From Lumbricus terrestris (lineage: Eukaryota > Annelida > Clitellata > Crassiclitellata > Lumbricidae): a DNA stretch of 64,000 nucleotides. Within the stretch, counting starts at the first letter, position 1. Each line of letters begins with the position of its first letter. Shown here one piece after another: positions 22,780-34,000 of the stretch. The notes under the pieces are model-generated. The model had not been told where the DNA came from. It worked only from the letters and a program-made list of their open reading frames with translations, and did not search any database. A program made the position numbers and the translations under genes. The stretch is from NCBI GenBank assembly GCA_949752735.1, contig OX457042.1, positions 60,019,723 to 60,083,722 of the forward strand, written 5' to 3'.

Positions 22780-23744
22780 TAGGGTGGTTCTAAAAAATGA
22801 AAGTGGTTTAAATTTGTTCTCCAACCCACCATTTGATGACGCCAGGTGTTAGTAGGTCACAGTTAAAAAAGTATAAGAAAATATTAATATTCAGGACTGG
22901 CGCGGAGCTGACGAAATTGTCATCATTTCCTAATGGTTTTCATCAAACTTATCAAGACATCGGCACACGACAATGTTAGTAATAAATGCATACTAGTCAA
23001 CCACAAATTCTGATGTATGCAATTTAATTAATTTTCTAAATAGTGTTACTACAGTCATGTGGAAATGAGTAAATTTTTGGTAGCTTTAAGACATTGACTG
23101 CAAAACTTAGAAGACAACAATGTCATGACATCAAGACATCGGCACACGATGTAGCCGAAGATATCAACATTTTCCGATGACTTTGTAAGTCATTCGATTT
23201 TTACCAACTAGATGGTTGCCGTCTTGGATGGCTCATAGCATTGCCTCTTGTGTTTCCCTGCGACCTGTAGCCAGAACACTGCCTTTGTTCTGCACTTTGT
23301 GCTGGCAAAGAGTTAAATTTTTGAAATGAAGTGTCTACCAGGGGCGGATCCAGGATTTCTGGTTAGGGGGGGCGTAAATACTACTAATCCAATCCCGTAT
23401 ATATATATATGGATGGTCTTACGGACAAGTGGGCTAACCACTGCTACTGGGTTAGCCCACTTGTGCATAAGACCATCCATATATATGAACTTAGATCACG
23501 CAAAACTATAATGATCATTTTTATAGAAAATGTTATGGAACTTAAAAAAATATATAGTTTCTCATATAAAACCACTGGTCTCCACTGAAGGTTAACAGTG
23601 AAACGATTATAAATCAGTTATCGGCTTTGATCATGCAACCCTTGATCCAAAAAGGAAATAATTAAGTGTCACATGCCAGTGGATTAGGCAGTGTCATTCT
23701 CCTTGGAAGCTTTCTGGCGTAGGCATTGATAATGTCATCAATGT

Positions 23745-24133
23745 CTAACTTGATGTCCTTGTGGACAAACAATAAAATGAGTGCATTAAATCTGTGGCAT
23801 TGTCGCCAAGTGAAGACAATATTGTGAACTGAACAAAGTACAGACAGCAGGGTCCTAGTATCATTATGTGGTCACCAAAAGTACCTGGCTGAGCCATTTC
23901 ATGAAGGTAAGACTCAACATCACCATGTGAAACTTTTTCAGACATATGTACCGTAGTGCCATCCAACAAGGTAAGACTATCACCGTATCACGTCGGTCCC
24001 AAAGATACTGAACGATGTCACTTCTTATTGCAGCTGGACTTATATTTTTGCAAAGACATAGCTTCATTTGGTCAGAAATTGATGAAAATAGACAATTGCC
24101 ATCTTCTTTGGGATTTAATGACACTATGTTGTT
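23745..24133 (-). pseudogene. OTU-type cysteine protease domain fragment inside a transposon
   Basis: After a candidate acceptor (TTTCAG at 24139-24134) the reading gives SLNPKEDGNCLFSSISDQM, which carries the OTU box with the catalytic D and C (DGNC), then AIRSDIVQYLWDRRD. The frame shifts near 23970 and continues LDGTTVHMSEKVSHGDVESY and PGTFGDHIMIL, the central OTU landmarks. OTU enzymes remove ubiquitin; OTU domains are known passengers of several transposon types. The C-terminal part with the catalytic histidine is not identifiable. The frameshift means this copy is probably dead. Confidence 0.75.
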
Positions 24134-24664
24134 CTGAAATGGTAAATGTTCTGGTGCAAATGCTGAAATATTGCAATATCATTGATAAATGTATAATAAT
24201 AATAATTTTCAAACTCGCAATTCTACATGCAGAATGTCTTCGTATTTGTTAAACTTCTTACATTGTATACTTTTTCCCCGGGCACTCCGGGTTCCCCTCA
24301 CACCGCCGGGCCCCTGGGAATTTGCCCCTCCCCTTTCTGCCCCAAATAAAAATAATATAGTCGATGCCAATTTATCATACGATAATTAACATAGTAATGA
24401 TAGAAATTGAATACACTAGTAGTTGTATAAAAATAGATTCAATAAGCAAGGGATGCGCCTCATCCATGGACCGCACGTCACTGAGCGTTAAGAAAAATAT
24501 GATTATATGAGTAGGCCTAGTTTCTATATCCTTGATTTGCTTTTGTCCATAATATCGGCAGCTGAACGCTTTCGGCGGCTATAATCAGCACGACGAATTT
24601 CAAAATTATAATGATAATCATATGCCATCTTTTGAGATTTAGGCCTAAGATAGGCTAGTCTTAC

Positions 24665-24737
24665 CAACGGCAGTCGGCTTATTCGCGAATGATAAAACTG
24701 CTTGTTTAAGCCGTTTTGACGGCGGACCACTCGACAT
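24665..24737 (-). CDS. candidate first exon of the transposon-borne protein
   Basis: The ATG at 24737 reads MSSGPPSKRLKQAVLSFANK and four more residues and ends at a GTAAGA donor (24664). The basic segment followed by QAVLSF resembles N-termini of transposon proteins with a zinc-binding domain downstream. It lies near the right TIR of the hAT-like element, in the same orientation as the OTU fragment. An intervening exon was not found. Confidence 0.45.
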
Positions 24738-25022
24738 ATTTTTTAATTGACCAATTTCTATTTACGTAAATTTTGTCTGTACATGAACTTTGTGAATGAC
24801 GTCACGGCAAAAGTCATTTGTCACGTGGGCAACGTCTGCTAGCAACTCAGGTAAGTAGGTAAGAGAGCTCCGGTAAGAGAGCTCCATTCTGCCGGTACAG
24901 CTACTTCAAACATCCTATTCCCAAATTGCAATTATATTAGTTTTAGGTTAGTTTAGTTTGAGAACATTTGCTGGGTTTAGGGGGGGCGTACGCCGGCTCC
25001 GCCCCCCTCTAAATCCGCGCCT

Positions 25023-26099
25023 GTCTACTCAACTTCAGCTATACAGTTAACCACTTTAACGGATTTGAGAATCAAATGGCTCTTTTATTACATTCGAGCT
25101 CCAATAATTATATGGGCTTGGATCATACTGTAAAAAGTCATCAGACAGTTCCAAAGAGTTGAAGAATGTCATGAGTGGTTTAATGACGGAAATACATTGT
25201 GGAGTCCTGTTTTGCTACAGGTTCATTGAATGGTGGGATTCGTTCTAATGATCTCACAGAACCCGAATTTTAGTTAAGGGACATTGACATGAGTTTCTTC
25301 TCATCAACTTAAAAATGATCGTCAAAAAACGCAAAGCCCAACCAGCAACTCAGGCAAGTCCTAAAAGTGAAAACTAAACGTGTTTGTGGCAACCTTAGCA
25401 ACCTCCCTGTTCTTGTCGGTGGACAGCATGGATAGCAAATTTGTGTCATTTTTGGGAGAAACTGTTGACGCTGCGCTCTGGAAAAGTGGGCCTACTTGGT
25501 ATTATAATATCATGTGAGTCACAAAGAGTGATACTTCCTTCAGACACTTCCAGACTTGTTCGCCACACGAAAGACACGAGATTTCCGTGATTTCGTTGAC
25601 ACTGGCAGCAGACCGTGTCAAGGTTCATATTGTGAGAGGAACATCCACATTTTAAACGTGTAAATGCCTCTGACCATCATAAAGCCCGACACACAGCTGC
25701 TGGATAGCGGAAACATATTCGATGCGGTGGAATGTCACCGAGAGAATGGCAGATAGCTCAAGAAGTTCATCAGTAATCATCACCGCAAACTCAATAACCT
25801 CATCCTTCCATGGAACCTGGTCGTCATCTGTTCATCCTCTGTGGGTGTGTAAAAGGTGGCCTGTTATATAATGGGCCGGAAATCTTTAAAGCGACTTGAT
25901 TGCTCCATATTGGAAAAACGTGGATGTATCATAAGGACCTAAGACCTTCTCCAACATGATTTCAGAATTGTTGTGGTAGCATGCCAAATTTAGAAGCTCT
26001 CGACCTAATTCTCTTTCCGACAATGAGCACACGCCATTTTAGGAAGTCTTAAAAATTTAGCGGCACTACCAACTAAACAACATGAAGTAGCAGCTTGAC
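25023..26099. other. interior of element A, no recognisable domain
   Basis: Short frames only, the longest on the minus strand at 25628-25446 with a CCQCQRNHG segment. I do not recognise it. Confidence 0.4.
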
Positions 26100-26510
26100 T
26101 TGGTACTTTACTGTTTGGCCTTTCCTTTCCCGCAGCACGTTTCATTCAGAACTGAATCGTTTGCATGGCGATGCTTATCAGGCTATGCACCGTCTTATCA
26201 GCGTGCGCTCTGCCTCCCACTTTCCACTTGCATAGGCCTCCGCGCACTGCACTCTGCTGTTAGTGGTGACTCAATGGTTACTTTCGCTCTTATTTTGACA
26301 ATGCAGAGCCTTCCTTCTCTGTGGTTGGTCCAACAACCTGGAGCTTGATTATTCGACACCTTTCAAACTGTTTTCAGTTTTAAAAACGGTCAAGACTGTT
26401 TTTCGCTTGATCTTGGCCGGGAGCGCCTCTGAGTAGGCATCCTGAAGGAGCGACATATAAATTCTGATTGATTGAATGATTGATTGACTGATTGATTTAC
26501 TGGCCAAGAC
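26100..26510 (+). mobile_element. LINE C-terminal remnant with GATT tail
   Basis: FAWRCLSGYAPSYQRALCLP and the GLRALHSA region correspond to the W.CL.G.AP.Y...L...LRS part of CR1/L2-like ORF2, followed by GAGCGCCTCTGAGTAGG...ACATATAAATTCTGATTGATTG. Frameshifts are present. Confidence 0.7.
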
Positions 26511-26746
26511 AAATTTTATACTTAAAGTAAGTAAGTAGCAAAATAGTTCATTATTCATTAGTAAGAAATTGCCAGAATATGCGCAATCATCTAAACTTCA
26601 ACTGGTTCGCGCCAGTCCTAAATACGTTTGTAATCTGAAAATATTTCGGATAAAGAGTCTCTATAAGTCGGATCACCAAATGGTGGGTTGGAGAATAAAG
26701 AAGAAACAACTTCAAAAGTTGCCATTGTCGATGGAACCACCCTAAT

Positions 26747-26856
26747 ACATACATACATACATACATACATACATACATACATACATACATACATACATAC
26801 ATACATACATACATACATACATACATACATACATACATACATACATACATACATAC
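26747..26856. repeat. (CATA)n tract between transposons A and B
   Basis: Uninterrupted ACAT tetramers, bounded on both sides by TIR ends at TA. Confidence 0.95.
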
Positions 26857-26858
26857 TA

Positions 26859-29149
26859 GGGTGTCCCAACAAATATTTTTCTAGAAACTTGAAATGCAGT
26901 CCCCCTAAAAAGTTTCCATATGGTCCCATAATAACACCTGTAAAGTTTTATGACACTAAAAAAATATTTAGGGGTGGCTCAAGCCGCCCAAATTTAACCC
27001 ATATTGGCATAATTTGCGCCTGATGTGTCCAACTTCTAAATGCCTTTATATCCCAATCGTTGATCCTATTATAACAAATTTACTACCCTTGGAAAGCTCG
27101 TGAATGGTAGAATTAACCGGTATTTAACTTTATTGGATACAATGGATATTTTGGGCATAGTCTTATGCTCAAAAAATGCAAAATCGAGAAAAATTTGAGA
27201 TTTTTGAACTTTGGACACAATATCAGTGCACACACAACTAATCATTGGGAGTAGTCATTACAAACTCTTGATAATGTAACAAGTCGTGGTTTTAGCTCCT
27301 CCATACCTTCATCTGCTTCATAGTAAGAAATTCTGAGGGGGCTGTGAGGTTCAACCCCTATTTGTCCTAGGACCACACAGTAAAGTTTTAATTGCACACC
27401 CCATGCAGCTACACAACAAATCAACGTCTGGACCGTTATTTTTTTACTATTCTCATACTGATCTGCTGATTCTACATCACTGCACTCAAATTGTTCTTCA
27501 GTTCTACGTTCTACATTTACACATGTCAACAAGATTGTCACAATTGTGGTTAGAAAACATGTGCCTGTGTTTTTCGACAACCTGTACGAGAAATTGTCTC
27601 CGATCTACGTTCTTCGTTATCGTTGAGCTGAAATTCTGTATCAAAGCTGCGTCATGTTTGTTCAGCACAGTCATTTACACAGACCAACGTTATGAAAAAT
27701 CACACGTGGTCTTATACGATTGGCTATCTCGCCACTCTTTCACCGAAAGATCGAGAAAACTATATTTGAACGCAGCATGGTTTGGGAAAAACTTTTAGGA
27801 AGAGATAACCCCGTTATTCCACATTAATGAGAACTCACTGAAAGAACAGAGAGAATTGCTATCTCTTATATCTTAGGTGCTGGTATACCAAGAATGATGT
27901 TGCATCATTTTCAGACTTGTCATCTAGAGCAGCATTGCCAGAATTATAAAGCTATGGATTAATTCAAAGAGAGCAGTGACTCTACATGAGAACACCGCCT
28001 GACTGTAGATGTCAATCACAAATCTGAGACTTGTTTGGGTTGGATGCCCTGTAATTCACGGTCGTCAACTGTATATGTGATTCGTTTCCATCATAAAGCA
28101 ATTAGATCTATATTGCCTTACCCATCCAACTTGCTCTGTGATGGCAACAGGCTTGCGAAATGCTACCGAATTGTTCAATCCAACCATGAATACCAAGAGT
28201 TTTGAAAATTCTTGATAGTCATATTTCGAGTATGGCCACGCTAAAGCTGTTCAGTAATGAATTCTTATGATTTGTTAGATGCAGACTGCAGTAGCATTGG
28301 TCGAGGGTTTGGTTGATGGTGAACCAGATTGGAGCATTCATCTTTAAATGGCTTGCAGAGCTTAATTACAGACCATTGATGGACAAATTTTTACCAAGGA
28401 CACAAAGAATGCACCAGGCAACTGGACTTAAAAGATTTCTGTGATGTTAACAAGATGTTACGACTGATGGCTGATGTAGAAGGGTGCAAGGCATTGCAAA
28501 CTCTATTTAATATGCAGTTATTGAAAGCCGTTGTCTCAAAGCATTTGCCAATAATTAGGCCTAATGCATCACACTTTCACGACTTCAACAGGTTCAAACT
28601 GCAACCGTTGATTCCTGTCCTGGTCCAGAGGTCAACTTTAGCACACCAACATGTTTGTAGGCTACTTCCACCAACTAGAGAAAAATCAGACTGACAATCT
28701 GTTAACCTTATTCATTTCTACTCCACTGATGATTGCCATGTGGAGGTAGCGACCTGCAATCCTAGTGCACGACATTTACATCATTCGTTTGCTCGAGAGC
28801 TTAACTGTCGTCCTTATGCTTGAAAAACCTCATTCGCAAATACAATAAGGTTGCATATTTGTAGATTTTAGTATTTCAGAGCAATATAAGGTTATTAAGC
28901 AATACATAAGCACGCTAGTGGGATCAAAGTGTGGACCTCCGAAAATTTCAAACTCATAGGCCTATATGTCGCACGTATAATTTGTGACAACTTACACATA
29001 TTATATGTGAGCTTTGAGCGGCCTCTAAATATTTTCAAAATGTCCAGAAATTTGGCAGGTACTATCATAGGACCATAAGGAAACTTTTTGGAGGGACTGC
29101 ATTTCAAGTTTCAAGAAAAATATTTTTCCTGTGCAATCGTGGGACACCC
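26859..29149. mobile_element. long-TIR DNA transposon B inserted at TA within the same CATA microsatellite
   Basis: 2.29 kb with inverted ends of about 150 bp: GGGTGTCCCA, then GAAACTTGAAATGCAGTCCC, then AAAAAGTTTCC, matched in inverse order at 29149 down to about 29000. TA flanks both ends inside CATA. Frames inside (for example minus 27580-27242, plus 27403-27798 and 28455-28694) are not recognisable and probably belong to a decayed transposase. Confidence 0.8.
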
Positions 29150-29152
29150 TAA

Positions 29153-29217
29153 TACATACATACATACATACATACATACATACATACATACATACATACA
29201 TACATACATACATACAT
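29153..29217. repeat. (CATA)n tract, right part of the insertion hub
   Basis: ACAT tetramers resume immediately after element B. Confidence 0.9.
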
Positions 29218-29639
29218 TCATGCATACAGCGAATATTCAAATACATGTAAACAATCCTACATGTACACTCCGACATTAGTTGTCGCAGATAACTATTATC
29301 TGTGTAACCTACATGTACTTACACGAATCGAGGTTTACTTCCAGACTTTTGCCCAGAGAAATACATCTTCACATACACAACACATTATTAGACGCGTGCA
29401 AACATAATAATGTCGATTTGAGACTAACGGTTGCTACGTACATTTTTGTTATGGACGATCATCACCGGTTAGCAAAGGAAACTTGATCCGTGAGATTGTG
29501 ATCCCATACTTGGAAAGTAAGCGATCTAATATCGGTGCACCTAAATGAAAACGAAAGAAGTTGTACAAGGTCGAACAATCGACATCATATCCCACTGACA
29601 AAATGAACCACCCATCATAATTGGTGTCTTTTGCTACAA

Positions 29640-30355
29640 CCTGCACCACAGGCACCACCGACACCGCCACGGCCTCTACCATCGCCTCTATCACAGTCTC
29701 TACCGCCACTATCACCGCCTCTACCACCGTCTCTACCGCCACTATCACCGCCTCTACCACCGTCTCTACCGCCACTATCACCGCCTCTACCAACGCCTCT
29801 ACCACCACTACCACCGCCTCTACCAAGGCCTCTACCACCACTCCCACTGCCTCTACCACCGTCTCTACCACCACTATCACCGCCTCTACCAGCGCCTCTA
29901 CCACCACTCCCACCGCCTCTACCACCGTATCTACCACCACTATCACCGCCTCTACCAACGCCTCTACCACCACTATCACCGCTTCTACCACCGACTCTAC
30001 CACCGCTTCCACCACCACTCCTACCACCACTTCCACCGCCTCTACCACCGCTTCTACCACCACTCCTACCACCACTCCCACCGCCTCTACCACCGCTTCT
30101 ACCACCACTACCACCGCCTCTACCAACGCCTCTACCACCGCTTCTACCACCACTCTTGCCACCACTCCCACCGCCTCTACCACTGCTTCTACCACCCCTA
30201 CCACCGCCTCTACCAACGCCTCTACCACCACTACCACCGCCTCTACCACCGTCTCTACCGCCACTATCACCGCCTCTACCACCGTCTCTACCACCACTAC
30301 CACCGCCTCTACCACCGACTCTACCACCACCGTTGCCGCCGCCACTCTTCCCAAC
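29640..30355. repeat. ACC/CTCT-type minisatellite (about 33-bp higher unit)
   Basis: Units such as ACCGCCTCTACCACCGTCTC plus TACCGCCACTATC recur with 9-, 12- and 33-bp variation. A 339-codon plus-strand frame (29621-30640) reads as Thr/Ser/Ala repeats then poly-Ser, and a 332-codon minus frame reads Val/Glu/Ala. Triplet-based repeats stay open in several frames, so neither is good evidence of a gene. A mucin-like exon cannot be excluded. Confidence 0.8.
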
Positions 30356-30439
30356 ACCAGAATCGCCCCTACCGCCGTCATTTCTACCACCACAACCATT
30401 ATCATCATCGTCGTCGTCGTCGTCGTCATAAAGATCGTG

Positions 30440-30453
30440 ATCACCATAATAAT

Positions 30454-30486
<33 letters not shown>

Positions 30487-30640
30487 GTCATCGTCATCGT
30501 CATCATCATCGTCATCATCATCATCATCGTCATCATCATCATCATCATCATCGTCATCGTCATCATCATCGTCATCATCATCATCATCGTCATCGTCATC
30601 GTCATCATCATCATCATCGTCGTCGTCATCATCATATTAA
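30440..30640. repeat. (ATC)n / (GTC)n microsatellite
   Basis: ATCATCATC with interspersed GTC triplets, continuous with the preceding minisatellite. Confidence 0.95.
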
Positions 30641-30762
30641 TTGTCTTTAGTTTGGTCCACTTGTGGCGCTACAATATACGTTCAGTTAGAACGACAATCA
30701 CTATAGTAGTTGCGTCATCGTTTTCATCATAAGTTCATAACCTCCCTATTTTACGTCGTCGT

Positions 30763-31050
30763 TGTTTATTGTCATCATAGTAATCATCATCATGATTATC
30801 GTCATCATCATAGTAATCATCATGTTTATTGTCATCATAGTAATCATCATCATGATTATCGTCATCATCATAGTAATCATCATGTTTATTGTCATCATAG
30901 TAATCATCATCATGATTATCGTCATCATCATAGTAATCATCATGTTTATTGTCATCATAGTAATCATCATCATGATTATCGTCATCATCATAGTAATCAT
31001 CATGTTTATTGTCATCATAGTAATCATCATCATGATTATCGTCATCATCA
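30763..31050. repeat. 60-bp minisatellite, five near-identical copies
   Basis: The unit, starting TTTATTGTCATCATAGTAAT, is repeated at an exact 60-bp period with no visible mismatch in the complete copies. On the minus strand each unit contains AATAAA, and the array begins about 45 bp past the stop codon of the minus-strand peptide gene. Confidence 0.95.
31005..31010 (-). terminator. candidate polyadenylation signal for the peptide gene
   Basis: AATAAA on the minus strand, 83 bp after the stop codon, in the first copy of the 60-bp minisatellite reached by the transcript. Confidence 0.45.
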
Positions 31051-31092
31051 CCGTCGTCTTCATTACAGACGCGTCACCATCGGAATCGCGAA

Positions 31093-34000
31093 TTAATTAA
31101 TGTGATCAATGTTATGAAATCCCTTACACGCAATCCCACAATCGTTCTCCTCTCCTTCTTGATTTCTGTCATCGCAGGCGTTGAAACAAGCATATGCTTC
31201 ATCCAGCAAGGATTCGAGTGCTCGATCTACTTGTTTTAGGCCTACCTGCCGTTTCTCTACATTTCGTCCCTTTAGGTCAGTCGACCCATAGCCCACTAAA
31301 ATCATTTGGAAAACAACGAAGAAGGTAACATGCAATTTGCTAAACTGGATATGTATGTATGTATGTATGTGCACTTGTTACAGCGCCCCTTCAAGCTCTC
31401 TCTCTCTCTATTCAGAGGCGCTCCCGATGGATAGTGTTATGCACAGGTGGACCAAGCACCAAATTCATTATTGTGCAGAAAACGATTATTTTTAACGTAG
31501 GGTGTACTCTTTCAATTCGAATGGAAACATCTTAATTTAAATCAAGTAAGCGTAGAAATGTACTATTGATATTGGGATTATTGGTTTCAAAAATTTATTA
31601 GAGATTTTGAAATAAAAAAAGGAATTTGTTGGTTGGTCCAATTGTATCCTGGGTATTTGTGGATATATTGTGGGTTGGTTCATTTGAATCCCAACGAAAT
31701 TGTGAGTAATTGTTTCATTCTGATGCGGCTAAATGGATCCATTGACTAGTAGTAGCATTGGTAGTAACAGCAGTAGTCATGTTGGTGGTAGTAGTTATTG
31801 TAGCAATAGTAATAGTAGAGTGGTGGTGGTGGTGGTAGTAGTTGTAGTAGTATTGATCGTGGTGGTATTAATAGTACCAGTAGCAAGCATAGGGCCTACC
31901 TGTGGGAGACACTCTTGTCGACTTCCAAAGAGTGGGTGGAGACACTCTAACTGCTTCTTGCACAAAAATGAAGCAGCAGTTTATTCATGGTCCACATTAG
32001 ACCTGAATCTCACCTCTCGCAAAAGCCCATTATGGCCTACGCCATAGACAACATCGATTCCCTCTACCACTTATGGATTTGAAATACTTTGCATCTAGGT
32101 TTCTCTTGGCCATGCACATTAATTTCAATTCTTTCTGATCAATGTGCCTCGACCTCTAGCTAAGTGCGGTGTGTCACCCGGATTTGTCCCAATTTCAAAT
32201 AAACGAATACGCGTGGTGGACCAAAAATGAACCACTGATTTATTATGTCCATATCTTGGCGAGAAGTAAGAATTTGTATTTCCAATTTTAGAGGTTTTAG
32301 GGTAATTCTTAATTACATACAATATCGAATTTTAAAAAAATTTCAAGCAGAACAAAGTTTTATTACTTTTATTCAGTCCACCTAATCGATGGCTTAGAGC
32401 ACAGACGTCGTATCTGCAATTTTTTCAGAAAATCACTTTTTGACGCTATTTCGATGCGTAAAATTATTCTTCACAGCCTAATAAAGGTCGTATGTACATA
32501 CGACGTATATGCACTAGGATATCGTTCAGAATCTGAATGTCGTATCTGCAAGTTAAGGTCACAAACGTCGTATCTGCAACAGATACGACATTTGTGCAGT
32601 AATTTCTGCCACACATACGACATAATCTAGTGCACAAATGTCGTATCTGACCTTTAATTACATTGTAAAAGCCTTTCATTATGCTGCTGCATAAAAGACA
32701 CTGACAATATCACTCGCTGAATCAAAATAAACATTTTGGCTATCTCACTTTTTATGAGAAAGGAACATGTATCTTGAAAAAACGTTTTTTCTTATTCCTG
32801 AAAAATTTTCTTTTTTGCACATACGACGTCTGTGCTCTAAGCCATCGTAATGTTTTTGGCGATCAAAAAACATAGAGTAACTAAACGTAAAAAACGATTT
32901 TATTAAACAACATTACGCCTATTCTCATATAATTGCTGTAAAATAAACTTGATAGTACATCCTAACTTGTGTTCAATGTGTCCATCTCCAGCAAACACAT
33001 TTTTCTGAATCTTTTTGTAAAGTCTTCGATGATCTTGATGATGGGTACCAGAGAGTAAACCTTCCCATACCAACTCCAATGCGACCATCAATAATTCTCT
33101 TGTTGCTCTTGATTTTCGCCGCAGATTTGGGTATTTCTCCAGCAAAGTCTCCACACTTGATAATCCATCGGGTTCAAATCCGAATATTTACGAGCCACCA
33201 TGGGCGGAGACTTAGGGGGACAGAGGGAACGGTTCCCTCACTGCTTGGGTTGGGGACCGTCAATGCATTTGCCCTTTTCCCAATTCTTAGGTTAAGCGCT
33301 AGGACTAAAAAAGTCACCAGCTTCTTTAACACGAAAAATGGTATTTTTGCGGAGATTTCGACCGGATGACTAAAAAAGGGTCGTCAGCAATTTTGGCAGA
33401 CGAAAAATGTAAAATTTCGTCAGCGACTCGGCCGTTCGTCCGCCCAAAATGTCGCGTCCTTCCTTTGGCCGCTCGTTCGTCACCCGCAACTTGCACACCA
33501 AGTCTCCGACAATGCGAGCCACTGGTTCTTCTCAATGACATTGAGCCGATCTTCTTTCATCAACGGGCTCAACGGCATTGTTCTTAACTCTCATTGTAAC
33601 TCTTAATTTCTCAACACTCACTGCATATTAGTTTTTGGCCCACGCTGTATGTGAATCCAAGACCACAGGCACACACTATGGATGGCTTTGATTGACATCT
33701 CTTTTTCATAAGCATAACCCTTACAATGCTACCGCGATCCTGCTTCGGGAGCGCTGGAACTTATGTGCCTACTTAACTCGTTCCTGCGTTGGCCAGATGG
33801 GGTGACCCCTGAATACTGTAGATGCTGAGATCATATTACGACCATAGAAAAGATTCGACATTTTGAGTAAGCTTGTTCCGGTGTCACGAAATAGAGAATC
33901 CCCCGTATTAATCGTATCCCCAAAATGAAGAGAAGTCGAACGATGAACGATGACACTAACAGGTATGTTTATTCCTTCTAGATATTTTTCTGCTTTGGTT

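Larger units (their letters stand above)
23339..25022. mobile_element. hAT-like element with CAGGGGCGGATCC ends
   Basis: It starts CAGGGGCGGATCCAGGATTT and ends AAATCCGCGCCTG, with G-rich/C-rich subterminal blocks (GGGGGGGCG near 23366; GCCCCCCTCTAAATCC near 25003). TCTAC flanks both ends, suggesting a 5-bp duplication. On the minus strand it holds a candidate first exon (24737-24665) and an OTU-protease fragment (24133-23745). A 35-bp-arm hairpin lies at 23405-23486. Confidence 0.7.
22782..26742. mobile_element. long-TIR DNA transposon A inserted at TA within a CATA microsatellite
   Basis: The left end GGGTGGTTCTAAAAAATG is mirrored at the right by GGAACCACCC at 26742. A second inverted block (CCAACCCACCATTTG at 22824; CAAATGGTGGGTTGG at 26677) gives TIRs of about 60 bp or more. 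Both ends are flanked by TA inside CATA repeats. The element is composite: it contains the hAT-like element at 23339-25022 and a LINE remnant at 26100-26510. Its own transposase is not recognisable. TA target and long TIRs suggest a Tc1/mariner-type element, but other TA-specific groups remain possible. Confidence 0.75.
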
